Part shown: one piece after another, positions 9,653 to 18,626 of the stretch
Numbering within the stretch: position 1 is the first letter of the stretch
How the letters are laid out: every line of letters begins with the position of its first letter
DNA from: Xenophilus sp. AP218F
GTDB taxonomy: Bacteria > Pseudomonadota > Gammaproteobacteria > Burkholderiales > Chromobacteriaceae
Assembly (NCBI GenBank): GCA_002213445.1
Contig: NJIE01000025.1
Span: 62,001 to 126,000, forward strand
Direction: 5' to 3'
DNA length: 64,000 nucleotides
The notes under the pieces: model-generated
Seen by the model: only the letters and a program-made list of their open reading frames with translations
Database searches by the model: none
Told to the model about the DNA's origin: nothing
Position numbers and translations under genes: made by a program

Positions 9653-10582
9653 TCAGCGCCGCAAGTGGCGGGTGATGCTCCAAGCCAGCCGCGCGGCGGC
9701 TTTCGCGCCGTGGCTGTCGATATCGTATTCGGGGTTGAATTCCACCAGGTCGGCGCCCACCAGCTTGCCGCTCCTGGCGATGCGCGCAGCCAGCGCCTCG
9801 ACCACGGCGATGTCCACGCCGTAGGCCGCCGGGGCCGACACCGCCGGCATCTGCGCCGCCGGCAGCACGTCCAGATCGATGGTCAGATAGACGGCGTCGA
9901 CGCTGTCGAGGAAGTCCGCCAGCTGGCCGCGGATGTCGGGGAGCTGCCAGCCGGTCATCTCGGTGTCCAGCCGCCACTCCACGCCCAGTTGCCGGGCCTG
10001 CTCGAACAGCGCCTGGGTATTGGCGGTTTCGGCCACGCCCAGGCACAGGTAGCGGAAGTGCTGGCCGCGGCGGGCGCAATCGGCGGCGATCTGCGCGAAC
10101 GGCGTGCCGCTGGTGGCCTCGCCGGCGCGGCGCAGGTCGAAATGGGCGTCGAAGTTGACGATGCCGATGCGCGTGCCGGGGTGGGCGTCGGCCAGCCCCA
10201 GCCAGTGGCCGTAAGCGGTTTCGTGGCCGCCGCCCAGCACCAGCGGCAGGTGGCCGGCGGCGGCCACCGCCTTCACCACGTGGCCCAGCACCTGCTGGGC
10301 GGTATCCAGGTCGCCGTCGCAGGCCACGTCTCCGGCGTCGTACAGCGGCAGCGTCGGATGCCAGGCCAGATTGGCCAGCGCGCGTCGCAGCGCGTGCGGG
10401 CCGCCGGCCGCGCCGACGCGGCCCTGGTTGCGCCGGACGCCCTCATCGCAGGCGAAGCCGATCAGGGCGATGCCGGGGGGGCAGCCCTCCACCAGCGGCT
10501 GCACCAGCTGGTGCCAGCGTCGCGCCGCCTCGCCTTCGGCCGCGTCGACGCGGCCGGTCCACATGCTCATATCGATAGTCAT
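9653..10582 (-). CDS. hutG: Formimidoylglutamase
   Basis: A 309-residue ureohydrolase that splits N-formimidoyl-glutamate into glutamate and formamide, the last step of the four-enzyme Hut route. All metal-binding motifs of the arginase fold are visible: VLGGGHETAYGH, IVNFDAHFDLR, SGTPFAQI and LTIDLDVLP. The AGGAGATCCGATATG context supports the ATG at 10582. The route used here needs no HutF, and none is present in the window. The gene sits between hutI (156 bases upstream) and hutU. Confidence 0.95.
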   Translation of the reverse strand: MTIDMSMWTGRVDAAEGEAARRWHQLVQPLVEGCPPGIALIGFACDEGVRRNQGRVGAAGGPHALRRALANLAWHPTLPLYDAGDVACDGDLDTAQQVLGHVVKAVAAAGHLPLVLGGGHETAYGHWLGLADAHPGTRIGIVNFDAHFDLRRAGEATSGTPFAQIAADCARRGQHFRYLCLGVAETANTQALFEQARQLGVEWRLDTEMTGWQLPDIRGQLADFLDSVDAVYLTIDLDVLPAAQMPAVSAPAAYGVDIAVVEALAARIARSGKLVGADLVEFNPEYDIDSHGAKAAARLAWSITRHLRR

Positions 10583-10738
10583 ATCGGATCTCCTTTTTCA
10601 GCCACGGAAGCGCACGGAAAACTCCAGAACAAGAGGCAGGCCAGCTCGCCAATTCATATGACGCTTTGATCGGCGACTTAGTTTGCCTTGCCGTCCATGT
10701 CGTTTCGTGTGTTTCCTCGGCGGAAAGATCGCGTTATT

Positions 10739-11974
10739 TCAGTCCAGCGCCTGCGCCGCGCCGCGGAACACCCGCTGTTTCAATTGCGGCACGCCGACGC
10801 TATAGGCCAGCTCGGCAGGATGTTCGATGTCCCACACCAGGAAATCGGCCACGCAACCGGCAGCCAGGCGGCCGTGGCTGGCCGAGCGCCCCAGCGCCTG
10901 CGCCGCGTGGCGGGTGACGCCGAGCAAGGCTTCTTCCGGCGTCAGTCCGAACAGCACGCAGGCCTGGTTCATGGCCAGGCGAAGGGAAGCGAAGGGGCTG
11001 GTGCCGGGGTTGAAATCGGTGGCCACCGCCATCGCCACGCCGGCGGCGCGCAGCTTCTCCACCGGCGGCTTTTGCATCTCGCGCAGGAAATAGAAGGCGC
11101 CGGGCAGCAACACCGCAGCCGCGCCGGCGCGTTCAAGCGCGTCCACGCCGGCCGCGTCCAGGTATTCGACATGGTCGGCCGACAGGCCGCCGAATTCCGC
11201 CACCAGCTGCGCGCCGCCCAGATTGGACAGCTGCTCGACATGGCCTTTTATCTTCAGGCCGTGCGCGCGCGCCGCCTCGAACACCCGCCGCGTTTGCGCC
11301 GGAGTGAAGCCCAGCCCCTCGCAGAAGACGTCCACCGCCTCGGCGAGGCCGGCGCGCGCCGCCACCGGGATGATGTTGTCCGCCACGTGCGCGACGTAGC
11401 CGTCGGCGTCGCCGGCGTATTCCGGCGGCACGGCGTGGGCGGCCAGCAGGGTGGCCGCCACTTCCACCGGCAGGCTTTCTCCCAGGCGGCGCGCGGCGGA
11501 CAGCTGCTTGAGTTCGTCCTCCAGCGTCAGCCCGTAGCCGGACTTGATCTCCACCGTGGTGACGCCCTCGGCCATCAAGGCCTTCAAGCGCGGCAGGCTT
11601 TTCACCGCCAGCTCTTCTTCGTCCAGCCAGCGCGTGGCGCGCACCGTGGACAGGATGCCGCCGCCCTCGGCGGCGATCTGCTGATACGGCACGCCGGCCA
11701 GGCGTTTTTCCCATTCGGCGGCGCGGCTGCCGCCGTAGATCAGGTGGGTGTGGCAATCGATGAAGCCGGGCGTGATCCAGCGGCCGCCGGCGTCGTGCAC
11801 CGCGCCGTCGAAGGCCGCGGGGTCGACCTCGGCCTGCGGCAGCACGGCGGCGATGCGCCCGTCGCGCACCAGCAGCGCGTGCTGGTGCAGCGCGCCGTAG
11901 GCGGCGGGCTGGCCCGGATCGCAGGTGGCCAGTTTGGCGTTGATCCACAGGCTGGCGGCGGAGGAAGGCGGCAT
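10739..11974 (-). CDS. hutI: Imidazolonepropionase
   Basis: A 411-residue amidohydrolase that opens 4-imidazolone-5-propanoate to N-formimidoyl-glutamate, step three of histidine degradation. The metal site appears as [12 protein letters not shown] (HxH) and KGHVEQLSN. Later Asp- and His-containing strands ([11 protein letters not shown]) complete the barrel. I start at the ATG at 11974 because the upstream in-frame residues to 12019 include the operator sequence and do not resemble the family. It is the first structural gene of the operon, directly behind the HutC operator. Confidence 0.95.
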   Translation of the reverse strand: MPPSSAASLWINAKLATCDPGQPAAYGALHQHALLVRDGRIAAVLPQAEVDPAAFDGAVHDAGGRWITPGFIDCHTHLIYGGSRAAEWEKRLAGVPYQQIAAEGGGILSTVRATRWLDEEELAVKSLPRLKALMAEGVTTVEIKSGYGLTLEDELKQLSAARRLGESLPVEVAATLLAAHAVPPEYAGDADGYVAHVADNIIPVAARAGLAEAVDVFCEGLGFTPAQTRRVFEAARAHGLKIKGHVEQLSNLGGAQLVAEFGGLSADHVEYLDAAGVDALERAGAAAVLLPGAFYFLREMQKPPVEKLRAAGVAMAVATDFNPGTSPFASLRLAMNQACVLFGLTPEEALLGVTRHAAQALGRSASHGRLAAGCVADFLVWDIEHPAELAYSVGVPQLKQRVFRGAAQALD

Positions 11975-11997
11975 GGAGGCGGCTCTCGCGGTTGTAT

Positions 11998-12009
11998 TTG
12001 TATATACAA
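11998..12009. promoter_or_regulatory. HutC operator upstream of hutI
   Basis: TTGTATATACAA is a perfect 12-base palindrome 24 bases before the hutI start. It fits the TGTATATACA-type sites bound by HutC, the GntR-family urocanate-responsive repressor encoded next door. Urocanate would release HutC and open the operon. Confidence 0.75.
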
Positions 12010-12090
12010 TTAAACGCATGGCGAGAGCGTGTCAAGCCTGACTCAAGCAAACAAGCCGGTATCTTCAGCTAAAGCCTTATGCTGCAAGGC

Positions 12091-12121
12091 AAAAAAATAG
12101 CCGCCAAGCAAGGCGGCTATT
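12091..12121 (-). terminator. Rho-independent terminator after hutC
   Basis: A ten-base stem AATAGCCGCC with GGCGGCTATT and a six-base loop. On the minus strand it is followed by a run of T, downstream of the hutC stop and upstream of the hutI operator. It separates hutC transcription from the structural operon. Confidence 0.8.
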
Positions 12122-12136
12122 GGATGACAGACTGAT

Positions 12137-12148
12137 TTGTATATACCG
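12137..12148. promoter_or_regulatory. Second, weaker HutC-like site
   Basis: TTGTATATACCG matches the perfect hutI operator in its first ten bases. It lies immediately beyond the hutC stop codon, about 140 bases upstream of the other site. It could be a secondary operator for cooperative binding or looping. Confidence 0.4.
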
Positions 12149-12865
12149 TTACTTCTTTACCCGCGTCTGCGAGCGCAACTTGTAGCGCAAGCCGGGGTGG
12201 GTCAGCCGCGCGAAGCTGACCAGCTTCTTGTGCGACCAGGTGCGGCGCAGCACCAGCAGGCAGGGCTCGCTGGCGGACAGCTGCAACAGGCGCTGCTCCA
12301 GCGCGCTGGGCAGGATGGCCTCGACGCTGTGCTCGATGTCGGTCAGCGGGCTGCTGTGCATCAGGTAGTCGTTGGGGGTGCGGCGGGTGTAGTCCTGCAA
12401 CAGGTATTCCGGAGCGAAGGCCGGGTTGACGTAGCGGTCTTCCAGCTGGATGGCCACCTCGTCCTCGAAATGCACGATCAGCGAGTGATAGACCATGCTG
12501 TCCACCTTGACGCCCAGGCGCAGCGCCACTTCCTCGTTGGCCGGCATCGCTTCCAGCACGTGCACCTCGGCGCTGTGGCTATGGCCGCGCGCCTCGATTT
12601 CGGCGGCGATGTTGTTGATGTCCAGGAGCGGCGATTCCGCCTTGCGCTCGGCCACGTAGGTGCCGTCGCCGGCGAAGCGCAGCAGGATGCCGGCCTCGGC
12701 CAGATCGCGCACCGCCTTGTTCACCGTCATCCGCGACACGCCGAACTGGCGCGCCAGCTCCAGCTCCGGCGGTATCTTGCTGCCGGGCAGGAACTGCCGG
12801 TCGCGAATGCCGGAAAGAATGTAATCTTTGATGCGCTGATAGCGCGGCTGCGTGGGGACGGACAC
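12149..12865 (-). CDS. hutC: Histidine utilization repressor, GntR/HutC family
   Basis: A 238-residue regulator. The N-terminal winged helix-turn-helix (RYQRIKDYILSGI, ELELARQFGVSRMTVNKAVR) is followed by the UTRA effector domain that binds urocanate. I chose the GTG at 12865 (VSVPTQPRYQRIK) because GGGAAG lies 5 bases upstream and the product has the usual HutC length. The frame is open to 13003, but that extension is Arg-rich and unlike the family. The gene is cotranscribed in direction but terminator-separated from hutIGUH, which it should repress through the TTGTATATACAA site. Confidence 0.92.
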   Translation of the reverse strand: MSVPTQPRYQRIKDYILSGIRDRQFLPGSKIPPELELARQFGVSRMTVNKAVRDLAEAGILLRFAGDGTYVAERKAESPLLDINNIAAEIEARGHSHSAEVHVLEAMPANEEVALRLGVKVDSMVYHSLIVHFEDEVAIQLEDRYVNPAFAPEYLLQDYTRRTPNDYLMHSSPLTDIEHSVEAILPSALEQRLLQLSASEPCLLVLRRTWSHKKLVSFARLTHPGLRYKLRSQTRVKK

Positions 12866-13071
12866 CGGACTTCCCAATAGACGATAAGTGCCGGCATTGT
12901 AACGCGAAGGGCGGGCAATGCGCCTGATCCAGCGCAGAAAAACAGCCGAACGGCGGCGATCTTTCCGCTGGCCGCGTCTGGCCGCGCATCGGCCGCCGGG
13001 CATGAAACTCTGATATTACAAGCCGTTGCGCTATCATCGACGCCATTCATTCGCTTCGTCGGAGTTTCGCC

Positions 13072-13944
13072 ATGTCGCTCAAGCTGCCTGCCGCCGCCTC
13101 GCTCGCCACCCGCGCCCCGGGCGTGGACATCCTCGCTCTTTCCAGCCCCGCGCTGCGCGCCGAAATCTCGCTGCTGGGCGGCCAGCTGCTGACGCTGGAT
13201 CTGCCCGGCCAGCGCCCGCTGCTCTACCTGTCGCCCGACGCCGTCTATCAGGCCGGCAAGGCCATCCGCGGCGGCATCCCGGTGTGCTGGCCGTGGTTCG
13301 GCCCGCATCCGGACGACGCGGACGCGCCGGCGCACGGCGTGGCGCGCAATCAGCCGTGGCGGCTGGAGGCGGTGACGGAAACGGCGGCAGGGTTCCACGT
13401 GAAACTGCAGGGCCCGCGCCACCAGGACTTGAGCGTGGCCATCGACTACCTGCTGAGCGCCGACGGCGCGACGACGCGGCTGACCACCCGCAACCACGGC
13501 GCCGAGCCGGCGCGCCTGAGCAGCGCGCTGCACAGCTATCTGGCGGTGAGCGACGCGGCCGGCGTCAGCGTGCTCGGCGTGGAAAACGCCCGCGCCCACG
13601 ACAAGGTGGCCGACCGAGCCGTGGTCCTGCCCGCCGCGCCGCTGCGCTTCGAAGGCGAAGTGGATTGCGTGGTATACGGCGCCCAGCCCATCACCCTGCG
13701 CGACAGCGGCTGGCGGCGCGACATCCGCGTCGCAAGCCGGGGCTCGGCCAGCAGCGTGCTGTGGAATCCGCACGTGGACAAATGCCGCCGCCTGGCCGAC
13801 TTGCCGGACGAGGCCTGGCGCGACTTCGTCTGCATCGAAACCGCCAACGCCGGCGAAGACAGCCGGCTGCTGCCGCCGGGCGCGGAACACTGCCTGGAAA
13901 GCCGGCTGCAGTTGGTGCCCGCCGACGCCGGGCGCACGGTATAA
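13072..13944 (+). CDS. D-hexose-6-phosphate mutarotase (YeaD family)
   Basis: A 290-residue galactose-mutarotase-fold protein. GGIPVCWPWFGPHP with the following HGVARNQPW, and the later VLWNPHVDKCRRLADLPD and FVCIETANA, are the conserved YeaD/Ymr099c motifs holding the catalytic His and Glu. It should speed interconversion of the alpha and beta anomers of glucose-6-phosphate. It is transcribed away from hutC and followed 55 bases later by a zinc-ribbon protein gene on the same strand. Confidence 0.85.
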   Translation: MSLKLPAAASLATRAPGVDILALSSPALRAEISLLGGQLLTLDLPGQRPLLYLSPDAVYQAGKAIRGGIPVCWPWFGPHPDDADAPAHGVARNQPWRLEAVTETAAGFHVKLQGPRHQDLSVAIDYLLSADGATTRLTTRNHGAEPARLSSALHSYLAVSDAAGVSVLGVENARAHDKVADRAVVLPAAPLRFEGEVDCVVYGAQPITLRDSGWRRDIRVASRGSASSVLWNPHVDKCRRLADLPDEAWRDFVCIETANAGEDSRLLPPGAEHCLESRLQLVPADAGRTV

Positions 13945-13999
13945 TCGCCGGCATCGACCGCCCGCAGGCGGCAGCTACTTCGTTCCGGATAACGCAACA

Positions 14000-14563
14000 A
14001 TGGCCAGACCCGACAAGATAATCCGCTTTCTGCCGATCACCTTCCCCAACGGCAACAGCGTGCGCCGCTTCGGCAAGCACTGCCCGCAGTGCCGCACCAT
14101 GGTGGGCGCCGAGCACATGGACGGCATCGCCAGCCTGATGCACGGCAAGATCTTTCTGGCCGCGGAAGCCTGCTGCCCCAGCTGCAACGACATCTTCCCG
14201 GTGGCGTGCGTCATCACCGACGACAAGCGCGTCCATCGCGTGCTGCTGCCGATGTGGGCGTTCCGGCTATGGCTGCGTTCCGCCACCCGCAACGACCCGC
14301 AGCCGCCGGACAACGCCAACTGGGAACTGGCGCAGGACACGCCCACGCCGGAGGAGATGCAGGGCTACGCCCTGCCCGAGGACGCCAAGATCGTCCGGTC
14401 CGAAGAAATCCTGGGCCGCTTCCAGGGCGAGCCGATCAACGCCTGGATCGAATGCGACGGCAGGCGCTTCGTGTTCGAACGCGCCACGCCGCCCGGCGGC
14501 CAATTGAAACTGGAGCCAAGCGAGCTGTTGTTCGAAGGCCGGCTGATCTACCGGCTGCAGTAA
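14000..14563 (+). CDS. Hypothetical protein with a zinc-ribbon-like Cys pattern
   Basis: A 187-residue protein with KHCPQCRTM at about residues 26-34 and EACCPSCNDIF at about 57-67. Together these give two CxxC pairs 30 residues apart, a likely zinc ribbon. The rest is a mix of acidic loop (about 110-130) and beta-rich sequence (IECDGRRFVFERA) without a recognised domain. It follows the mutarotase gene by 55 bases and ends at a strong terminator, so the two may form an operon. I do not recognise the family and do not assign a function. Confidence 0.6.
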   Translation: MARPDKIIRFLPITFPNGNSVRRFGKHCPQCRTMVGAEHMDGIASLMHGKIFLAAEACCPSCNDIFPVACVITDDKRVHRVLLPMWAFRLWLRSATRNDPQPPDNANWELAQDTPTPEEMQGYALPEDAKIVRSEEILGRFQGEPINAWIECDGRRFVFERATPPGGQLKLEPSELLFEGRLIYRLQ

Positions 14564-14583
14564 GCCGCCGCCACCCCTTCCCT

Positions 14584-14605
14584 CCCCGCCCCAGGCGGGG
14601 ATTTT
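14584..14605 (+). terminator. Rho-independent terminator
   Basis: CCCCGCC paired with GGCGGGG across a three-base loop and followed by ATTTTC, 21 bases after the zinc-ribbon gene. It serves the yeaD-like gene pair. Confidence 0.75.
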
Positions 14606-15792
14606 CATTGCCCCGGCCGGTAGACGATCAGCGGGATGGCCGCCTCGTCCGGGTGCGCGCCGGCGTGCACGCCCGCCAGCCGCAACGCCTTCTCTCCCGG
14701 CAAGATGTCGCGGATGTTCCAGCCCGGCTTGGCGATCAACACCGCGTCGCCGCAACGGCGCGCAAGGTCGGGATGCGCGGGGCCGGGGCCGAAAACGCCG
14801 GCCTCCAGCAGCAGCCGGCTGGGCAAGACCCAACAGGCGTGCCCCAGACGCTCGCCAGCCAACGCGATGAAACGCTCGGCCTGCCCCGGCCTGACATGGC
14901 AATACGCCAGGCGCGTCTCGCCCGACAAGGGCCGCGCCAGCAGGCCGTACAACTCGGCGTCGGCATTCAGGTCCAGCCACTGCGCCTCCGGCGCGGCGAC
15001 GAAGCCGTGGTCGGCGATCGCCACCAGCGCGGCATCGTGCCGCGCGGCCGTCGCGATCAGCACCGCGAAATGCCCGTCCAGCTCCGCCAGCAACTGCCGC
15101 GCCTCGTCAGACTCCGGCCCCTTCTCGTGCATCAGCGTGTCCAGCTGCGGCAGATACAGGTAATGAAACGCCGGCTCCTCGCCGGCCAGCCTGTGCGCCA
15201 GCTGGGCGAAAGCGTCGGCCGGATCGCGATAGGCCATCCGTTCGCAAGCGCCGGCGTGATAGCGGCTGCAAGGCGAATCGTTGATGAAAGCGGGCTGGGC
15301 GTAGACGGCGCGGCGGCCCAGCCGGTCGAACAAGGGCGGCGCGCGGAACAGCGAATCGGCCAATGCCTGCGGCGCGCTGGCGCTACCGCGCGGATGGCGA
15401 ACGTACAGCGGCAGCGGCGCGATGATCTCCTCGCCGTGCAGCAGGTGCCAGCCGATCAGGCCGTGTTCCGCCGGCGCGCGGCCGGTCATCACCGTGACCA
15501 CGGCGGCGGCGGTGGTGGGCGGAAACACGCTGCCCAGCGTCGCGCGTTGCAGCGCGCGCAGCTGGCTGTCAGGCCCCAGGCGCGACAGCTGCGCTTCGCC
15601 CAGGCCGTCGATCAGGATCAGGCAAACGTGGCGGTGACGGCCGATGCCGGCCAGCGCGTCGCCGCGCAAGGGCGCGTGGCCCAGATCCGGCCCGCCCAGC
15701 TCCAAACTGAGCGTCTGCATCAGGTTGAGCAGGCTGCCGCCCTGGTAATCGGGCCAGGCCGTTCCGGGGCAATACGCTTGCAATGCGTGCAT
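14605..15792 (-). CDS. Alkaline phosphatase family / nucleotide pyrophosphatase-like protein
   Basis: A 395-residue protein of the alkaline phosphatase superfamily. CLILIDGLGEAQL holds the first metal-binding Asp, and VFPPTTAAAVVTVMTGR the nucleophilic Thr. HYLYLPQLDTLMHEKG and VAIADHGFV provide the second set of metal ligands. Members hydrolyse phosphodiesters, phosphonoacetate or nucleotides, and the substrate here is not evident. There is no signal peptide, so it is probably cytoplasmic. It lies downstream of the HxlR gene on the same strand, 58 bases away, and converges on the zinc-ribbon gene. Confidence 0.8.
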   Translation of the reverse strand: MHALQAYCPGTAWPDYQGGSLLNLMQTLSLELGGPDLGHAPLRGDALAGIGRHRHVCLILIDGLGEAQLSRLGPDSQLRALQRATLGSVFPPTTAAAVVTVMTGRAPAEHGLIGWHLLHGEEIIAPLPLYVRHPRGSASAPQALADSLFRAPPLFDRLGRRAVYAQPAFINDSPCSRYHAGACERMAYRDPADAFAQLAHRLAGEEPAFHYLYLPQLDTLMHEKGPESDEARQLLAELDGHFAVLIATAARHDAALVAIADHGFVAAPEAQWLDLNADAELYGLLARPLSGETRLAYCHVRPGQAERFIALAGERLGHACWVLPSRLLLEAGVFGPGPAHPDLARRCGDAVLIAKPGWNIRDILPGEKALRLAGVHAGAHPDEAAIPLIVYRPGQ

Positions 15793-15849
15793 GAGATGCT
15801 CTCCAGGCGGGTTCCGGAAGCGCCCCCGCGATGCGATGCCGGCCGCGGG

Positions 15850-16155
15850 CTAGCCGCCCAGCTCGGCATCCAGATCGTGGATTTGCTGAATGATGGCGAC
15901 CAGCCGCAGTCCGGCGCGGGTCAGTTCGTACTCGGTGCGCGGCGGCACTTCCGGGAAGCTGCGCCTGGACAGCAGGCCATAAACGGTCAATTTGCGCAAG
16001 CGTTCGGCCAGCACCTTGGCCGAGATGCCCTCGATATGCCGCTCCAGCGCGCCGGGCCGGTTCACGCCCTGACCGACGGCGCGCAACACCGACACCGACC
16101 ACTTGCAACCCACCACGTCTTCCAGCTTGTGGTATTCGCCCTTCTTGCGTTCGAT
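15850..16155 (-). CDS. HxlR family transcriptional regulator, probable ATC start
   Basis: A winged-helix regulator of about 101 residues with the HxlR signature GCKWSVSVLRAVGQGVNRPG and ISAKVLAERLRKL. The family-typical lead-in ERKKGEYHKLEDVVGCKW is present upstream of the first usable GTG (16116). The only codon placed correctly behind the AAGGAG Shine-Dalgarno (7-base spacing) is ATC at 16153-16155. An in-frame TGA lies eight codons further upstream. Translation therefore probably starts at this rare codon; the shorter GTG form would lose conserved residues. It is divergent from a thioredoxin-like gene, which it may control by sensing thiol or quinone stress through its conserved Cys. Confidence 0.8.
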   Translation of the reverse strand: MERKKGEYHKLEDVVGCKWSVSVLRAVGQGVNRPGALERHIEGISAKVLAERLRKLTVYGLLSRRSFPEVPPRTEYELTRAGLRLVAIIQQIHDLDAELGG

Positions 16156-16292
16156 TTTTCTTCTCCTTGTTTCCCGTCAATTCCAACCAGAAAGTGGCTA
16201 CCCCACCGTTTGGCGCCCGCTGTTCCCGGCAGGCGGAAAGCCCTAAGGTAGCACCGTGCGCACACCCCAACCCACCCGACAGGAGAATCATG

Positions 16293-16529
16293 ATGAGCGT
16301 CAAAGCCGTTTTCTATCACGCCGGTTGTCCGGTTTGCGTAGCTGCCGAAGACAGCCTGGCCAAGGCCATCGACCCCGCGCGTTACCAACTGGAAATCGTG
16401 CATCTGGGCGAGGACAAGGCGAGGATCGCCGAAGCGGAGCGCGCCGGCGTCAAGTCGGTGCCGGCCCTGGTGCTGGACGGCGCGCCCTTCCACATCAACT
16501 TCGGCGCCAGCCTGTCCGATCTGCGCTGA
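16293..16529 (+). CDS. Thioredoxin-like protein with CPVC motif
   Basis: A 78-residue thioredoxin-fold protein. FYHAGCPVCVAAE places a redox CxxC at residues 12-15, followed by ARYQLEIVHLGED and the cis-Pro segment SVPALVLDG. It is shorter than thioredoxin and resembles glutaredoxin-like small proteins. Two ATGs lie in tandem (16290 and 16293); the second has the better distance from AGGAG. It is divergent from the HxlR regulator across about 137 bases. HxlR proteins often control such neighbours, so a joint role in thiol or electrophile stress is plausible. Confidence 0.75.
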   Translation: MSVKAVFYHAGCPVCVAAEDSLAKAIDPARYQLEIVHLGEDKARIAEAERAGVKSVPALVLDGAPFHINFGASLSDLR

Positions 16530-16578
16530 ATCGGCCCGCGGCCGGGCCGCCGTCTCGCGACGGCTCGGCCGCGCCGGT

Positions 16579-18453
16579 TCAAGCGGCGCTGTCCGGATAA
16601 CGCGCCGCCACCCAGGCTTCGAAACGGCGGCACATCGCCGCGTCGCCGTCGGCGTTGTCGGCGATCAGCTCCGCGCCGTGCACCAGACGGATGCGGGCGT
16701 CCAGCGTATCCGGATAGCTTGCCGGATAGTCTCGCGCGGCGGCTTCGGCGATCTGCCTCTGCGCCTCGGCCCACGCTTCGTCCGCGCTCCGCTTGCAGGC
16801 GTCGGCCAGATAACGGGCGTTGAACGGCTCGCCGGTCAGGCTCTGCAGCGTATCGTTGTGGCTGACGCTATTGCCCGGCCGCCAGTAATGCTCGGCCAGC
16901 AAGGGGCCGACGGCCGGGTTGTCGGTCAGGTAGCCCAGCGTTTTCTTCAGGTAAGCGCGGGTCTGGTATACCGCCATATTGGCCAGCAGATAGCCATGAT
17001 AGGCGGCGGCCGACTCCTGGTTCAGCAGATGCGGAATCGCCAGCAGCGGACGCGGGCTGACGGCGACGCCCAGAATGCGCTGCTCGCAGGCTCGGGCCAG
17101 CTCCAGCACGCGGCCCGGCGTCAGTTCGTCGTCGGCCAGCGCGTACAGCGCGCGCTCGAAGTAGGCCACCACGGCGATGGAGCGCTCGGCGTAAGCGGCC
17201 AGCGGTTGCGTCGCCTCAATGCGAGCCCGGATCAGCGCGTCGGGGATGGCTTCGCCGGCCGCGTTGCGCGCGTAGCGCTTCAGCCAGTCGGCATCGTCCA
17301 GCAGGCTGTCGCAGAACATGCTTTGCGTTTCGGCGTACGCCATCGACGTGGGGGCGAACTCCTGCGAAAAGCACGGCGAATTCTGCGTCACGTTGGCGAA
17401 ATGCGCGGCGTGGCCGCCTTCGTGGAACAAGGTGTTGATGGCGCGCGCGCCGCTGCCCACCTGGTCGGGTTTGGCGTCGGCGGTGAAGTTGATCTGGCCG
17501 GCCACCCAGGCGTCGCCGTCGAAGAAGGACGGAATCGGGCCGTGGCAGAAGCCGTTCTGGTACTTGCCTTCGCGCTCCACCAGGTCCAGCTGCATGGTCG
17601 CGCCGCGGTACTGGATGCCCAGCCGGCGGAAGCTCGATACCCAGCGCTCCACCGCCTTGGCGAACGGCAGGTACGGATCCATCTGCCGGGTGACGTCGCC
17701 GCTGGCGTAAAAGCGCAGATTATGCGGCAGCAAGGCGTCCGCGCCGTGGCGGGCCTTGAGTTCGTCCAGCGCGCGCACGTTGGCGTCGCGGGTGCGCGCT
17801 TCAAAATCATCCAGAATGGCGAACAGCTGCGCCACCGTCATCGCCTCGTTCTTCTTCACCTTGTAGGCGAAGTAATCGGCGTGGCCGAGGCTGCGCGCGA
17901 AACGGTTGCGCTGTTTGACGATATCCAGAAAACCGTTGTCCAGCACCCAGCGCTCCAGGCCCAGCAGCGCGTCGTGCGAGCTCTTGCGCGCCGCCTCGTT
18001 CGGGTTGGCGGCCATATTGGTGGACAGGATGCTCAGGCTGGCGGTTTCCCGTTCGCCGCGCTCATTGATGTGCCGCATCTTGTAATCGCGGCGCTTGGCG
18101 AACAACTGCGATTCCAGCGCGATCAAACCGCTCATCAGGGCGCGCGCTTCGTCGTTTTCGATGATGTTGCTCTCGAACAACGCCTGCCAGCCGGCGAAAC
18201 CATGCAGCAGCGCGTCGCGTTCCGCGCCCGCCGGCAGCGCGCGCAGCTTGGCGACGGCGTCCTTAGCCTCCGCCAGCTTTTCCGGGCTGGAAATGAAATC
18301 CTTGAATGCGGCCTCGGCGCGGGCGAAAGCGGCGTCGTCGTCGGACACCGCCATGTAGGTGTCCCAGAACAGGTCTTCCTTGGCCTTGTGGACGGCCAGG
18401 TAATCGTGGTTGAGCGCGTCGAACTCGCGGCGCAGCTGGTCCAGTGTTGGCAT
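16579..18453 (-). CDS. M3 family metallopeptidase
   Basis: A 624-residue zinc peptidase. TLFHEGGHAAHF carries the HExxH motif at His344, Glu345 and His348, and MAYAETQSMFCDSL downstream fits the third zinc ligand region of the M3/thimet oligopeptidase clan. There is no signal peptide, so it probably trims cytoplasmic oligopeptides. The GGAGAAAAGCTC sequence before the ATG at 18453 supports the start. It differs from PrlC and PepF in length and is best called an M3 peptidase only. It converges on the thioredoxin-like gene. Confidence 0.85.
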   Translation of the reverse strand: MPTLDQLRREFDALNHDYLAVHKAKEDLFWDTYMAVSDDDAAFARAEAAFKDFISSPEKLAEAKDAVAKLRALPAGAERDALLHGFAGWQALFESNIIENDEARALMSGLIALESQLFAKRRDYKMRHINERGERETASLSILSTNMAANPNEAARKSSHDALLGLERWVLDNGFLDIVKQRNRFARSLGHADYFAYKVKKNEAMTVAQLFAILDDFEARTRDANVRALDELKARHGADALLPHNLRFYASGDVTRQMDPYLPFAKAVERWVSSFRRLGIQYRGATMQLDLVEREGKYQNGFCHGPIPSFFDGDAWVAGQINFTADAKPDQVGSGARAINTLFHEGGHAAHFANVTQNSPCFSQEFAPTSMAYAETQSMFCDSLLDDADWLKRYARNAAGEAIPDALIRARIEATQPLAAYAERSIAVVAYFERALYALADDELTPGRVLELARACEQRILGVAVSPRPLLAIPHLLNQESAAAYHGYLLANMAVYQTRAYLKKTLGYLTDNPAVGPLLAEHYWRPGNSVSHNDTLQSLTGEPFNARYLADACKRSADEAWAEAQRQIAEAAARDYPASYPDTLDARIRLVHGAELIADNADGDAAMCRRFEAWVAARYPDSAA

Positions 18454-18626
18454 GAGCTTTTCTCCTTTGAGCGTGCCGCTATCGGGCGCGGCATCTGCCT
18501 GGCAGTGTCAATCCGCGCATCACGGCAGTCAAGCGTCATGCTCTGCCGCCCAGCCATCCATGCAATTTACTCATTCCATGTCTCATGCGCCGATACGCGG
18601 TTCCACGTGAAACGCCGCGGCCGGCA

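Noticed and set aside
7817-10669. A 950-codon open frame on the plus strand opposite hutU and hutG
   Set aside because: It lies exactly antisense to well-identified hut genes. Its translation is rich in His, Gln, Val and Arg without any domain. Long antisense frames are expected opposite GC-rich genes.
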